A stretch of 64,000 nucleotides of DNA from Thalassospira lucentensis (GCF_011806425.1 NZ_JAATOV010000002.1:372001-436000), one strand, 5' to 3'; counted from the stretch's first letter, positions 43,337 to 53,038 are shown. Numbers and translations: made by a program. The notes: generated by a model not told the origin, from the sequence alone.

Positions 43337-43993
43337 ATGCCCGATCTTGCTGACATCAGCCAGTATTTACCCGGTATTTTGCTGTCATACCTTGCCCTTC
43401 TTGTTGGCCTCATCAGCCCCGGCCCCGCCCTTTTGGGGCTTATGGGTGTGTCGCTTGATCGCGGGCGATTGGCGGGCCAAAGTTTTGCCTTGAGGATTGA
43501 TACGGGATCGTTTTCCATCGGCCTTTTGACCCTGACCGGACTTTCGGCTGTGCTGGCGGCCTATGCCGATGCCATGACCGTCATTCGCATCTTTGGTGGG
43601 CTTTACTTATTGTGGATGTCCTATAAGGCATTTCGCACTGCCTTTCGCAAACCAGCCCCGGTCAGTGCCAATGATGACGTCCCGCCAAGCGATCCGATCT
43701 CGCGCAAAGGGTACTATGTGCGCGGCTTGGCACTTCATCTTACCAACCCAAAGGCCATTCTGACTTGGATCGCGATCATTTCCATTGGCTTTGCCCCGGA
43801 TGCCCCGATGTGGGTTGGGGCGGCGATTGTTTTGGGCTGCGGGACGATCTCAACCACAATGCATCTGATTTACGCCACCGCCTTTTCCACCGCACCGGCA
43901 ATCTCGATTTACAGACGGGCTGCTGGATGGATCAACGGCATCCTTGGCGTTTTCTTCGCAACAGTCGGTCTGCGCCTGTTGTTTAATCGATAA
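43337..43993 (+). CDS. LysE/RhtB-family amino acid exporter
   Basis: An inner-membrane exporter of 218 residues with about six helices. The LysE hallmark is the N-terminal LISPGPALLGLMGVSLDRGR; the middle region (KAFRTAFRKPAPVSANDD) is the usual hydrophilic loop, and NPKAILTWIAIISIGFA is the second family motif. Substrate cannot be read from sequence; related proteins export basic or neutral amino acids or homoserine lactones. It is convergent with the MFS gene. Confidence 0.88.
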   Translation: MPDLADISQYLPGILLSYLALLVGLISPGPALLGLMGVSLDRGRLAGQSFALRIDTGSFSIGLLTLTGLSAVLAAYADAMTVIRIFGGLYLLWMSYKAFRTAFRKPAPVSANDDVPPSDPISRKGYYVRGLALHLTNPKAILTWIAIISIGFAPDAPMWVGAAIVLGCGTISTTMHLIYATAFSTAPAISIYRRAAGWINGILGVFFATVGLRLLFNR

Positions 43994-44052
43994 CGCAATC
44001 CGTTAAACACCCTTTAGGTGCTAACAAGATAATTAAGAGCCCAGAGACAGCA

Positions 44053-45396
44053 TCACGACTGATTGGTGTCCTGTGCCTTCTTATCCATCTCTGCCTGATC
44101 GGCTTCTTCTTGCTCTGCCTCTGCTTCCGCAGCAGCCTCCGCTTCGGCTTCAGCTTCAGCCTCGGCCTGCTCAGCGGCCCAAACACCGGCTGTTTCCACC
44201 GCCATGGCCGAGGTCGTCGGCAAGACGCTGACATAGCTTTCCGTCTCATCCGCAGGAATCGCTTCACGTCGCGTCATGCGATAGAGCGAATAAACGGCGA
44301 TCGCGCCAAACATGACGCAAAGCACCAACCAAAAGGCAAAAGGTCCGAAATGCTGCATTGCCCAACCTGACGCCAGCGGGCCCAAAATCGCACCAACCCC
44401 GAACGTCAAAACCAGCGCACCAGATGCAGCAGGCATTTCTTCAAGCGTCAGGAAATCATTGGTATAGGCCAAAAACAGGGCATAAAGCGGGGTGGTCACC
44501 CCACCGGCACAGAATGCTGCCCCCATCAAAAACCACAAACTGTCTTCCGACGCCCAGCCCAGCACACAAAACAGCGCACCAACCGCGGCCGATCCGAAAA
44601 TCAGTTTGCGGCGATCCATACGATCCGAAAGCCATCCAATCGGATATTGAAACAACAATGCCCCGGCAAACAGCATCCCGACAAACAAAGCAATCTGTGC
44701 GGTGCTTAACCCGATCTTGGTGCCAAACACCGCCCCCATGCCTGATTGGGTGGCGTAAACACTGCCCAAAATAAAGATCCCAACGGTACTGAGCGGTGCA
44801 TTGTTAAACAATTCGCGCATCGGCATCGGGCGGGCGGCCTCAGTCACCGGGACAGTCGCAACCGACAACAAGATCGGCGCAAAAGAAACCGACACCAAAA
44901 TCGATGCGCCGATAAACAGAACCGATGTACTGGCATCGCCCAAGGTCAAAAGTCCCTGCGCGCCAATAATACCCAGCGTCTGCGCAATCATATAGGCCGA
45001 AAGAACCTTGCCGCGTGTTTCATTGGTCGACGCATCATTAAGCCAGCTTTCCGATGTCACATAAATGCCCGACATGCAAAAACCGACCAACACACGAAGG
45101 GGCGTCCACGCCCAAGGTTCTGTCAAAAGCGGAAAGGCAATCAGCGCGGCAGACATGAAACTGCCAAGGGCGGCAAAAACGCGCACATGCCCTACCCGCC
45201 GGATCATGATCGGGGTAATACGCGCCCCGGATAAGAAACCGACAAAATAGGCCGACGTCACGACCGCCAAGGCCACGGAAGAGAATCCCTCGATCCCGCC
45301 ACGCACACCAATCAGTGTGGCATGCATGCCATTGCCCAGCATAATCAAAACAACGCCGAGCAATAACGCCCAGACACTGGACAAGACCTGAATCAT
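44053..45396 (-). CDS. MFS transporter (YcaD-like) with Ala-Glu repeat tail
   Basis: A major facilitator transporter of about 447 residues with twelve helices, closest in style to the YcaD group. It shows GARITPIMIRRVGHVRVFAALG (motif A-like) and PLRVLVGFCMSGIYVTSESWLND. The C-terminal region past residue 390 is cytosolic and carries an AE-dipeptide run (EAEAEAEAEAAAEAEAEQEE), then ends in Lys/Gln/Asn. The run is encoded by near-identical codons and is prone to slippage. GAGAGG seven bases before 45396 marks the start; the frame opens earlier at 45435. Confidence 0.88.
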   Translation of the reverse strand: MIQVLSSVWALLLGVVLIMLGNGMHATLIGVRGGIEGFSSVALAVVTSAYFVGFLSGARITPIMIRRVGHVRVFAALGSFMSAALIAFPLLTEPWAWTPLRVLVGFCMSGIYVTSESWLNDASTNETRGKVLSAYMIAQTLGIIGAQGLLTLGDASTSVLFIGASILVSVSFAPILLSVATVPVTEAARPMPMRELFNNAPLSTVGIFILGSVYATQSGMGAVFGTKIGLSTAQIALFVGMLFAGALLFQYPIGWLSDRMDRRKLIFGSAAVGALFCVLGWASEDSLWFLMGAAFCAGGVTTPLYALFLAYTNDFLTLEEMPAASGALVLTFGVGAILGPLASGWAMQHFGPFAFWLVLCVMFGAIAVYSLYRMTRREAIPADETESYVSVLPTTSAMAVETAGVWAAEQAEAEAEAEAEAAAEAEAEQEEADQAEMDKKAQDTNQS

Positions 45397-45527
45397 CGAA
45401 TGACCTCTCACGCATAACGGATTGCCAATCCGCACGGCGGTGTTGCGACCAACCGCGTGGAATTTCGTCCACCATGCTTGCCATGGATGATTTGATCAAC
45501 TGATAAAATGTAGGCTACTCTTACGGA

Positions 45528-46244
45528 TCAGTCGGCGGGCTCTGCCAATTCGGCCTCGGTGATTTTGCGCGTTGTCACCCCGTTTTTAAGATCAAGCCAG
45601 CAGGAAAACACCGTCAGCCACACCGCAATCAGCGGCAAGACGGCAATCTGTTGGTCCATAACCCAAAGCGTGGCACTGGCAATCAAGCACCAAATAAGCG
45701 GCACAGGCACCAAAAGCCACCGCCACGTCCCGCGCGCCATCAACACGAAACCAAGTGTGCCAAGGGCGGTGGGATCGGCCGCACTGCCAAAAATTTCTGC
45801 CTGCAAAAGCTCGCGCCCTTCTATCAACCCGACAAACGGATAAATCACAAAGGCAAACGCCAAAAAACCGGCCCCGACCATTGATGAAAAATCGCCTCGC
45901 CAGCCAAATCGCAACGGCAAGGGACGCGCGGCAAATAACGCCAGCAGCAGTGCCTCAATCACAAAGCCGGGCAACACATAGGGCACCGCCCAATTGATTG
46001 GTTGGTAATATTTCCAAAGAAAGCCGTAACTCACCCACACCCAAATCAGCGACAGTAATACGAGAATGACCCGATTGCCGCGAAAGCCCGGACGCATGAC
46101 CAAGCCACACGCCACCAACCCGGCAACAAAGGCCGCCGCAACCGCCAACCACCATGTGGTGTTTAAGGTTTCAAACAGGCGGAAATACACCCGGGGTGAA
46201 AACAACAGAAAATCGGCAAGACCATAACTCCACCACTCACTCAT
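45528..46244 (-). CDS. DUF6064-like membrane protein
   Basis: A 238-residue membrane protein with about eight hydrophobic segments and little hydrophilic sequence. The N-terminal EWWSYGLADFLLFSPRVYFRLFE is characteristic of a membrane family annotated DUF6064. No function is known. Its start overlaps the aldo/keto reductase stop by four bases (ATGA), so it is translationally coupled to that gene. Confidence 0.7.
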   Translation of the reverse strand: MSEWWSYGLADFLLFSPRVYFRLFETLNTTWWLAVAAAFVAGLVACGLVMRPGFRGNRVILVLLSLIWVWVSYGFLWKYYQPINWAVPYVLPGFVIEALLLALFAARPLPLRFGWRGDFSSMVGAGFLAFAFVIYPFVGLIEGRELLQAEIFGSAADPTALGTLGFVLMARGTWRWLLVPVPLIWCLIASATLWVMDQQIAVLPLIAVWLTVFSCWLDLKNGVTTRKITEAELAEPAD

Positions 46245-47191
46245 ATCAGCACCCCGATTACAGCCGCGATCTGTTCGCGCATTTTATCATCGGGCAACGG
46301 CCCGCTCGCCGCGCGCATATTTTCGGCGGCATGTGCCGGTTTTGTGGTCGCCGGGATCGGGCACGTCACCGCAGGATGGGCAATCAGATATTTCAAAATC
46401 AACTGCGCCCAGCTTTCCGCTTTCAATTCGGCGGCAAATTCCGGCAATGCTTTCCCTTCCAGTTTTTGAAGCAAACTACCCCCTTGAAACGGGCGGTTCA
46501 CAATCACCGCAATCCCGCGATCATATGCCAGGGGCAACAGGTATTCTTCGACGTCGCGATCAATCGGGTTATAGGTCACCTGAACAAAATCAAGCCGTTC
46601 GTTTTCCATCACCGCCATAACATCTTCGGTACGCCGCCCATGCGATGTCGTGATCCCGACATACCGCAGCAATCCTTCATCTTTTAGCTTGAATAAAAGC
46701 GGCAGGTTTTCATTAATCCCCACCAAATTATGCACCTGTAAAAGATCGAATTTTTTGACGTGCCAGCGTGCTTCCGTCTCGGCCAGCTGTTCCAGCCCAT
46801 CCCCGGATGTCCAGATTTTATCGGTTGAAAACACCTTATCGCGCGCACCAAGCTTATCAAGGCCATAGCCAATCACTTCTTGGGATGAACCATACATCGG
46901 CGAACTGTCGATCATGCGCCCGCCCGCGGCAAAAAAGGCGGACATGACATCTGCACATTGATCGCGCAAATGCGGGTCATTGCCGACATTAAAGGTGATC
47001 CAACTGCCCAACCCAATGGCGGGGATTTCTTCGCCGGTGGATGGAATAACCTTGCGCATCACATCGGGTTGTTTTTGCCCAGCTATGGTTTGCGCCCAAA
47101 GCGGACCAGCCCCGCCAAGCATTGTAACCACGCCTAACGCACTGAATGCGCAGGCCGATTTTAAAAATGTTCGACGATCAATATCAGACAT
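46241..47191 (-). CDS. Periplasmic aldo/keto reductase with Tat signal
   Basis: This NADPH-type aldo/keto reductase family protein of about 316 residues starts with a twin-arginine signal (DRRTFLK followed by a hydrophobic stretch to WAQ), so export in folded form is predicted. The AKR tetrad is visible as D95, Y100, K125 and H154 (RMIDSSPMY, STDKIW, LQVHN). The substrate is unknown. The start was set at 47191, closest to the Tat motif; the open frame begins four codons earlier. It is divergent from merR and coupled to the DUF6064-like gene. Confidence 0.85.
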   Translation of the reverse strand: MSDIDRRTFLKSACAFSALGVVTMLGGAGPLWAQTIAGQKQPDVMRKVIPSTGEEIPAIGLGSWITFNVGNDPHLRDQCADVMSAFFAAGGRMIDSSPMYGSSQEVIGYGLDKLGARDKVFSTDKIWTSGDGLEQLAETEARWHVKKFDLLQVHNLVGINENLPLLFKLKDEGLLRYVGITTSHGRRTEDVMAVMENERLDFVQVTYNPIDRDVEEYLLPLAYDRGIAVIVNRPFQGGSLLQKLEGKALPEFAAELKAESWAQLILKYLIAHPAVTCPIPATTKPAHAAENMRAASGPLPDDKMREQIAAVIGVLI

Positions 47192-47339
47192 GGTCCACCC
47201 CATTTTACTGCGTGCTTACCCATCATCCACAAGAATTGGGCAGAATTCTGCCGAACCGTAAATTTAATACAACCTAGGATGCATATTCTATACCAAGGCA
47301 ATGTTCTTACGCTTGATGTCACCGCCCGATAAATAGCGC

Positions 47340-47370
47340 TTGACCTAAAGTGCACTCTAACAAGTAGCAT
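47340..47370 (+). promoter_or_regulatory. MerR-type promoter with 19-bp spacer
   Basis: TTGACC (47340-47345), a 19-base spacer and TAGCAT (47365-47370) lie 40 bases before merR. The 8-base palindrome AGTGCACT is centred in the spacer. A 19-20-base spacer with a central dyad is the hallmark of promoters that MerR proteins activate by DNA untwisting. The same element may also control the divergent aldo/keto reductase. Confidence 0.55.
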
Positions 47371-47409
47371 GGGCAAACTTTGAACGATGCTCTCACAAAG
47401 GTGGCAATC

Positions 47410-47784
47410 ATGATGATTGGCGAAGTGGCCGAAAAAAGCGGTTTTGCCGTCCACACCCTGCGCTATTACGAAAAAATTGGCCTGCTGCCACAGCCCGATC
47501 GCGACCCTGGCGGCAGACGGTCCTATGACCGCGATATTTTAGTCTGGCTTGAATTTCTGGGCCGGCTAAAGGATTTCGGCATGCCGATCCGCGACCGGGT
47601 GCTTTACGCCAAAATGCGCGCCGAAGGCGACCAAACCATCACCGCACGCCGCGCATTACTTTCTACATATCGCGAAGAACTGGCCAATCATATTGCCAGT
47701 TTGACCGAAACGCTCGGTGTGCTCGACGACAAAATCGCCATTTACGATCAGGTTGCCACCGCAAAAAATGGATCCCGAAAATGA
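47410..47784 (+). CDS. MerR-family transcription regulator
   Basis: A 124-residue regulator. The winged-helix DNA-binding region is clear: MIGEVAEKSGFAVHTLRYYEKIGLLPQPDRDPGGRRSY, and the C-terminal helix is the dimerisation coil (LSTYREELANHIASLTETLG). There are no Cys residues in the effector end, so it is not a metal-thiol sensor of the MerR/CueR kind; a small organic effector is more likely. AAAGG eight bases before the ATG at 47410 supports the start. It overlaps the decarboxylase gene by four bases and is divergent from the aldo/keto reductase. Confidence 0.88.
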   Translation: MMIGEVAEKSGFAVHTLRYYEKIGLLPQPDRDPGGRRSYDRDILVWLEFLGRLKDFGMPIRDRVLYAKMRAEGDQTITARRALLSTYREELANHIASLTETLGVLDDKIAIYDQVATAKNGSRK

Positions 47785-48176
47785 CCAACCAAAAATCTGC
47801 CCTTGATGCTGGCCGCGACATTGTTGCGGCGCTTAACCCACCACTTGAAGGCCAGCTGGCCGAAAAATATGACAGCCTGATCCCCGGCTTTGCCGAAAGT
47901 CTGGTTGAATGGGGCTATGGCCGTCATTACGCCCGGCCGGGACTTGATGTTAAAACCCGCCAACTGTGCACGATAGCGGCCCTGACTGTGCTTGGCGGTC
48001 ATACCGCCCCGCAGCTTAAGATCAACATCCAACACAGCTTAGCCGCGGGGGCATCGCGCACCGAAATTGTCGAAGCGATTTGGCAAATGGCGGTCTATGG
48101 CGGTCTGCCCGCGGCGATTAACGGCCTGAACGCAGCACAGGAATGTTTCGACGAACTTGATGCTGTGGCCGCGTAA
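47781..48176 (+). CDS. Carboxymuconolactone decarboxylase-family protein
   Basis: A 131-residue AhpD/CMD-like protein. The core helices carry LCTIAALTVLGGHTAPQLKINIQHSLAAGASRTEIVEAIWQMAVYGG, which includes the family Glu and His, but only one of the two AhpD cysteines, so it is more CMD-like than AhpD-like. Typical gamma-carboxymuconolactone decarboxylases are this size. It overlaps merR by four bases (ATGA) and shares a terminator with cysS. The substrate is not certain; the merR-CMD-aldo/keto reductase setting suggests a redox or aromatic response. Confidence 0.8.
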   Translation: MTNQKSALDAGRDIVAALNPPLEGQLAEKYDSLIPGFAESLVEWGYGRHYARPGLDVKTRQLCTIAALTVLGGHTAPQLKINIQHSLAAGASRTEIVEAIWQMAVYGGLPAAINGLNAAQECFDELDAVAA

Positions 48177-48210
48177 CGCCACACCGCACCGGCCCAATCC
48201 CTAAAACTTC

Positions 48211-48240
48211 AAAAGGCCGCAGCATGTGCTGCGGCCTTTT
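48211..48240. terminator. Bidirectional terminator between CMD gene and cysS
   Basis: AAAAGGCCGCAGCA (48211-48224) and TGCTGCGGCCTTTT (48227-48240) are perfect complements with a 2-base gap. The flanking A and T runs allow it to stop both convergent genes. Confidence 0.88.
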
Positions 48241-48267
48241 GCGTATCAGATGGATAAACCAGAACGC

Positions 48268-49644
48268 TTAAACGCGTTTCCAGCTCGTCCCGTCTTTGAA
48301 ATCTTCCAGCAGGATACCGCGTGCCAAAAGATCATTACGGATCTTGTCAGCTGTTGCGAAATCCTTGTTTTTCTTGGCATCTGCGCGCTGTGCGATCAGA
48401 TCATCGATCTCGGCGGCTTCGTCTTCGCCGGCACTGCCGGTAAACCATGCTTCCGGATCGGCCTGCAAAATACCCAGCAACTTGGCCGCGGCGATAATTT
48501 CGCCTTTGGCTTCGGCGCGGTCATATTTCTTTTCCGCCTTATTGAACCGGGTGACCAAATTGTGGAATTCCGAAATCGCCAACGGCGTATTCAGGTCATC
48601 ACACAACGCATCCAAAAACGCGCGCGGTACTGGCATATCGACCGGGGTCACATCCGCACTTTGACGAAGGGCGGTATAGAACCGATCAAGCGATTCTTTC
48701 GCCTGACGCAGGTTTTCCTCGGTCCAGTTGATCGGCTGGTGATAATGGGTGCCCATCATCGCAAGGCGGATTGCCTCACCCGGCCAGCTTTCCAGCAAGT
48801 CATGCACGGTGACGAAATTGCCCAACGACTTGGACATTTTTTCGCCTTCAACCATCAGGTGGCCGTTATGCATCCAATATTTGGCATAGCTTGACCCCTG
48901 ATTGGCACAGCAGCTTTGCGCCAATTCGTTTTCATGGTGCGGAAAGACAAGGTCCGAACCGCCGCCATGAATGTCGAAATTCTCGCCCAAATAGCGCGTC
49001 GACATGGCCGAGCATTCAATATGCCACCCCGGACGCCCACGGCCCCATGGGCTTTCCCAGCCGGGAATGTCGTCTTCGGACGGCTTCCACAGCACGAAAT
49101 CAGCCGGGTCTTTTTTGTACGGCGCGACTTCAACCCGGGCACCGGCAATCATTTCCTTGCGATCACGGCGCGACAGCTTGCCGTAATCGTCAAACTTTTC
49201 GACCGAAAACAGAACATGCCCTTCGGCGGCATAGGCAAAGCCTTGCTCGATCAGGCTTTCGCACATGGCGATCATATCGGCAATATGGTCGGTCGCACGC
49301 GGTTCAATATCGGGCTTAGCCGCGTTCAACGCACCCATGTCATCAAGATATGCCTGATGGGTGCGCTTGGTGATGTCCGAAATTGTCTCGCCGCTGTCTT
49401 TGGCGCGTGCGTTGATTTTGTCATCAACGTCGGTGACGTTCCGGACATAAGTCACCTTGGGATAAATATGGCGCAGAACCCGCACCAGCGTATCAAAGAC
49501 GACAACAGGCCGCGCATTTCCGACATGGGCGTAGTCATACACCGTCGGCCCGCAGACGTACAAACGCACGTTGCTGGGATCAATCGGTTCAAAAACCTGC
49601 TTTTCGCGGGTCAGCGTATCAAAGATACGAAGGGTATTGTTCAT
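48268..49644 (-). CDS. cysS: Cysteinyl-tRNA synthetase
   Basis: This class I aminoacyl-tRNA synthetase charges tRNACys with cysteine. The 458-residue protein has YVCGPTVYDYAHVGNARP with the zinc Cys31 and the HIGH-type motif HVGN, followed later by zinc ligands in HIECSAM and HHENELAQS. The KMSKS loop is present as EKMSKSLGNF. The C-terminal domain (DALCDDLNTPLA) is standard. It is divergent from no close partner; gltX lies 72 bases upstream on the same strand. Confidence 0.97.
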   Translation of the reverse strand: MNNTLRIFDTLTREKQVFEPIDPSNVRLYVCGPTVYDYAHVGNARPVVVFDTLVRVLRHIYPKVTYVRNVTDVDDKINARAKDSGETISDITKRTHQAYLDDMGALNAAKPDIEPRATDHIADMIAMCESLIEQGFAYAAEGHVLFSVEKFDDYGKLSRRDRKEMIAGARVEVAPYKKDPADFVLWKPSEDDIPGWESPWGRGRPGWHIECSAMSTRYLGENFDIHGGGSDLVFPHHENELAQSCCANQGSSYAKYWMHNGHLMVEGEKMSKSLGNFVTVHDLLESWPGEAIRLAMMGTHYHQPINWTEENLRQAKESLDRFYTALRQSADVTPVDMPVPRAFLDALCDDLNTPLAISEFHNLVTRFNKAEKKYDRAEAKGEIIAAAKLLGILQADPEAWFTGSAGEDEAAEIDDLIAQRADAKKNKDFATADKIRNDLLARGILLEDFKDGTSWKRV

Positions 49645-49716
49645 TCTAAATGTCCGTTTGGCTGTGGTGTTGCGTCGCTAACGACATACATCTTCGGGCG
49701 ATCAAAGCAGACCTGC

Positions 49717-51069
49717 TTAGACCGCCGTACCACACAGCCGGTTACGCGCTTTATCCCCGCCAATCAGCACCAGCATGGTCGACATTTCCGGACCATGTTC
49801 CCGTGCGGTCAACGCCTTGCGAAGCGGCATGAACAATTGCTTGCCCTTGCGTCCGGTGGCGTCTTTCACCACCGTGGTCCAGGTTTTCCAACTGGTCGCG
49901 TCAAGATCACCTTCTGGCAGCAAATCCGCCGCCTGTTTCAAGAAATCAACATCTTCGTCATCGATTTCAGGGATCACAGGTTTGTGGATCACATCCCACC
50001 ATTCAAGTGCTTCTGACACACGCCAGCAGTTGCCGCGCACCGCGTTCCAGAACATCTCGTCGGCATCGGCCATGCCGGCTGCTGCCAGTTTCGGCTGGGC
50101 GGCCTCGAACGACATTTCGTGAATGACTTTTTCATTCAGGCTGGCAAGTTCGGCCGGATCAAATTTCGGCGTCGAGCGGCCATAATGATCCAGATCGAAT
50201 TTCTCAAGCACTTCCGAAAGGCTTGCCGGTTCGATTTTTTCCGACGCGCCAAGACCGGTCAACAGACCAACAAGCGCCTCGACCTCAAACCCGTCATTGC
50301 GCAGTTCACGCAACGACAAGCTGCCCAAACGTTTCGAAAGCTGCGACCCACCCGGCCCCGCCAAAAGCGGCATATGCGCAAATTCAAGCGCACCCGGCTT
50401 ACCCCCAAGGGCAAGATACAGCAAAATCTGCGACACGGTGTTGGTCACGTGGTCTTCGCCGCGGATGATATGGGTCACACCCATTTCAAGGTCATCCACA
50501 ACCGACCCCAGCATATACAGCAAGGACCCATCTTCACGGATCAAAACCGGGTCCGACACATGTTCGGTATCGAACGAGCAAACGCCGCGCGTCAAATCAT
50601 CCCATTCGACCATCCCGTCGGTCAGGATAAAGCGCCAATGGGGCTTGCGTCCTTCGGCCTCAAGGGCGGCGATTTCATCAGCGGTCAGCGTCAACGCCTT
50701 ACGGTCATAGATGAACGCCTGATGACGCTGGCGGGCGGCTTTACGTTTCCAGTTAAGCTCGCCTTCCGTTTCGTAGCACGGATACAGCAATTCACGTTTT
50801 TTCAGATCGTCAATCGCGGCGTCATATTTATCCTGACGCAACGATTGGCGTTCTTCGCGATCCCAATCAATGCCGAGCCATGTCAGATCTTCGCGGATGG
50901 CATCGACATATTCGTCCTTGGAACGAACCGGATCGGTGTCATCAAAACGCAGGATAAATTCGCCGCCAGATTTCCGGGCATAAAGCCAGTTCATCAGGGC
51001 AACACGGGCATTCCCGACATGAAGAAGCCCGGTCGGGCTGGGTGCAAATCGCAGGACAGTTTTTGTCAT
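49717..51069 (-). CDS. gltX: Glutamyl-tRNA synthetase
   Basis: This class I synthetase charges tRNAGlu. The 450-residue protein has the HIGH-type motif in PSPTGLLHVGNARVALMNWL, RFDDTDPVRS for glutamate and ATP binding, and the KMSKS equivalent QLSKRLGSLSL, which is shortened as in many alphaproteobacterial GltX paralogues. Alphaproteobacteria often carry two GltX proteins, one of which charges tRNAGln non-discriminatingly; this copy has no visible zinc-binding cysteines. Which role it plays cannot be decided here. Confidence 0.92.
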   Translation of the reverse strand: MTKTVLRFAPSPTGLLHVGNARVALMNWLYARKSGGEFILRFDDTDPVRSKDEYVDAIREDLTWLGIDWDREERQSLRQDKYDAAIDDLKKRELLYPCYETEGELNWKRKAARQRHQAFIYDRKALTLTADEIAALEAEGRKPHWRFILTDGMVEWDDLTRGVCSFDTEHVSDPVLIREDGSLLYMLGSVVDDLEMGVTHIIRGEDHVTNTVSQILLYLALGGKPGALEFAHMPLLAGPGGSQLSKRLGSLSLRELRNDGFEVEALVGLLTGLGASEKIEPASLSEVLEKFDLDHYGRSTPKFDPAELASLNEKVIHEMSFEAAQPKLAAAGMADADEMFWNAVRGNCWRVSEALEWWDVIHKPVIPEIDDEDVDFLKQAADLLPEGDLDATSWKTWTTVVKDATGRKGKQLFMPLRKALTAREHGPEMSTMLVLIGGDKARNRLCGTAV

Positions 51070-51107
51070 TTCAAACTTTTCAGTTCACATTAAAGAGGGT
51101 CAAGACC

Positions 51108-52784
51108 CTAGGTAACCAGGTTCGTGAAACCATTGGTAATCGGATAGCGTCTGTCACGGCCAAACGCGCGCGGGGTAATTTTGACCCCTGGCGGGGCTTG
51201 ACGGCGTTTATATTCCGCCCGGTCCAGCAACCGCCAAACCCGGCGCACCGTCGCCTCGTCATGACCACTATCCACGATATCGCGAACAGACCGCTCACCT
51301 TCGATCATCTGATGTAATATATCATCAAGAACATCATAAGGCGGCAGGCTGTCTTCGTCTTTTTGATCTGGCCGCAATTCGGCGGATGGCGGCTTGGTAA
51401 TGATCCGATCGGGGATCACCATGCCATCCGGGCCCATCGCGCCAGCAGGCATATGGTCGTTGCGCCACCGGCACAGATCAAACACAGTCGTCTTGTAAAG
51501 GTCCTTCAAAACAGAATAGCCACCGCACATGTCGCCATACAGCGTCGCATAGCCGACCGACATTTCCGACTTATTGCCGGTTGTCAGCACCATGTGGCCA
51601 AATTTGTTTGAAATCGCCATCAGAATCATCCCGCGCGAACGGGCCTGAATATTTTCTTCGGTAATATCGGGATCGCGCCCGGCAAATGCCGCGCCCAGCA
51701 TTTGGTCAAACGCGCCCATCGCCGGACCGATATTAATGCTTTCAATACCACATCCCAGCATATCCGCACAGAGCTGCGCATCCTCAAGACTATCAACCGA
51801 GGTATAAGGCGATGGCATCATCACCAAACGCACCCGATCAGCCCCCAGCGCATCAACGGCAACCGCCGCCGAAAGGGCACTATCGATACCGCCCGACATG
51901 CCAATCACAACGCCCGGAAAGCCGTTTTTGTTCACATAATCGCGCAGGCCCAAAACAAGGGTCTGATAAATCGCATCGAGCCCATCGGGATGGTCCGCCT
52001 TGGGCGCATCATCGGCACACGCCCACACACCGTCATCGCCCTTTACCCAATTTGATGTGACAACAGCCGCGTCAAAGCACGGCAACGCGACGCCAAGCGA
52101 TCCATCCCCATTCAGGCCGAACGACCCACCATCAAAAACAAGTTCGTCCTGACCGCCAACTTCGTTGCAATAAATCATCGGCGCCTTACTTTCGCGCACC
52201 CGATCAGAAATCAACGCACGGCGCAATCCACCCTTGTCGGCCTCAAACGGCGATCCATTGGGCACAAGGAAGATTTCCGCACCCGCATTGGCAAGATGGG
52301 CGACCACATGTGGCGTCCAGACATCTTCGCAAATCGGAAGTCCCAGGGTGACACCCCGGAAAGAAACCGGCTGGGGCAACGGCCCCGCCGCAAAGACACG
52401 TTTTTCATCAAACACGCCATAGTTTGGCAAATCATGCTTGGCGCGCACCGTCACGATCTTGCCCTGATCAATCAGCAACACCGCATTATAACGATGACCA
52501 TCAATGTCCCACGGCGTGGTCAACAGCAACGCCGGACCATCAGCACGTTTTGCGGTGTGGACGCAAATCGCATCCACCGCATCGCGTAAGTGACGCATAA
52601 AGGCAGGCTTCATCACCAGGTCTTCTGGCGGATAGCCCGACAGCACCAGTTCAGAATACAAAACGATATCCGCACCCTGATCGGCCGCAGATTCCCAGGC
52701 CGCCACAACCTTGTCCCGGTTTCCGGTTACATCGCCGACAATCGGGTTCAGTTGGGCAATCGCAATGGCAAGCATATTTGTCAT
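51108..52784 (-). CDS. nadE: Glutamine-dependent NAD+ synthetase
   Basis: NadE amidates nicotinic acid adenine dinucleotide to NAD+ in the last step of synthesis. The 558-residue protein has an N-terminal nitrilase-like amidase domain with the Glu-Lys-Cys triad (Glu in YSELVLSGYP, Lys in RAKHDLPNYGVFDE, Cys in LPICEDVW). The C-terminal synthetase has the P-loop GMSGGIDSAL. The amidase supplies ammonia from glutamine. The open frame begins at 52889, but the first 35 residues look non-coding, so Met at 52784 was chosen. It lies 38 bases upstream of gltX on the same strand. Confidence 0.95.
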   Translation of the reverse strand: MTNMLAIAIAQLNPIVGDVTGNRDKVVAAWESAADQGADIVLYSELVLSGYPPEDLVMKPAFMRHLRDAVDAICVHTAKRADGPALLLTTPWDIDGHRYNAVLLIDQGKIVTVRAKHDLPNYGVFDEKRVFAAGPLPQPVSFRGVTLGLPICEDVWTPHVVAHLANAGAEIFLVPNGSPFEADKGGLRRALISDRVRESKAPMIYCNEVGGQDELVFDGGSFGLNGDGSLGVALPCFDAAVVTSNWVKGDDGVWACADDAPKADHPDGLDAIYQTLVLGLRDYVNKNGFPGVVIGMSGGIDSALSAAVAVDALGADRVRLVMMPSPYTSVDSLEDAQLCADMLGCGIESINIGPAMGAFDQMLGAAFAGRDPDITEENIQARSRGMILMAISNKFGHMVLTTGNKSEMSVGYATLYGDMCGGYSVLKDLYKTTVFDLCRWRNDHMPAGAMGPDGMVIPDRIITKPPSAELRPDQKDEDSLPPYDVLDDILHQMIEGERSVRDIVDSGHDEATVRRVWRLLDRAEYKRRQAPPGVKITPRAFGRDRRYPITNGFTNLVT

Positions 52785-53038
52785 GATGTTGGAATAAGAG
52801 CCCCCCCGCGCACTGTCAATTACCGAATAACGAATATTGCCTGTCTCATCGGTGCACGGCGCATAAAATCTACGCCGCGTCCGTCCCAAGTTAAAGTATT
52901 TTGGTCGTGAAAATCATGCCTGCATATCAGCTCTGCAAAATTGATAATGACTTGCAAAATGGGCAAAAAATCGCTCTATTGCGCACGCTGTTAAACAACC
53001 GCAGACAAAAAATTAAAATTTCAAAGACGAGCAAACAC

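Noticed and set aside
48916-51093. Two long + strand frames (366 and 324 codons) opposite cysS and gltX
   Set aside because: Both mirror the frames of clear synthetase genes and contain no family-like sequence.
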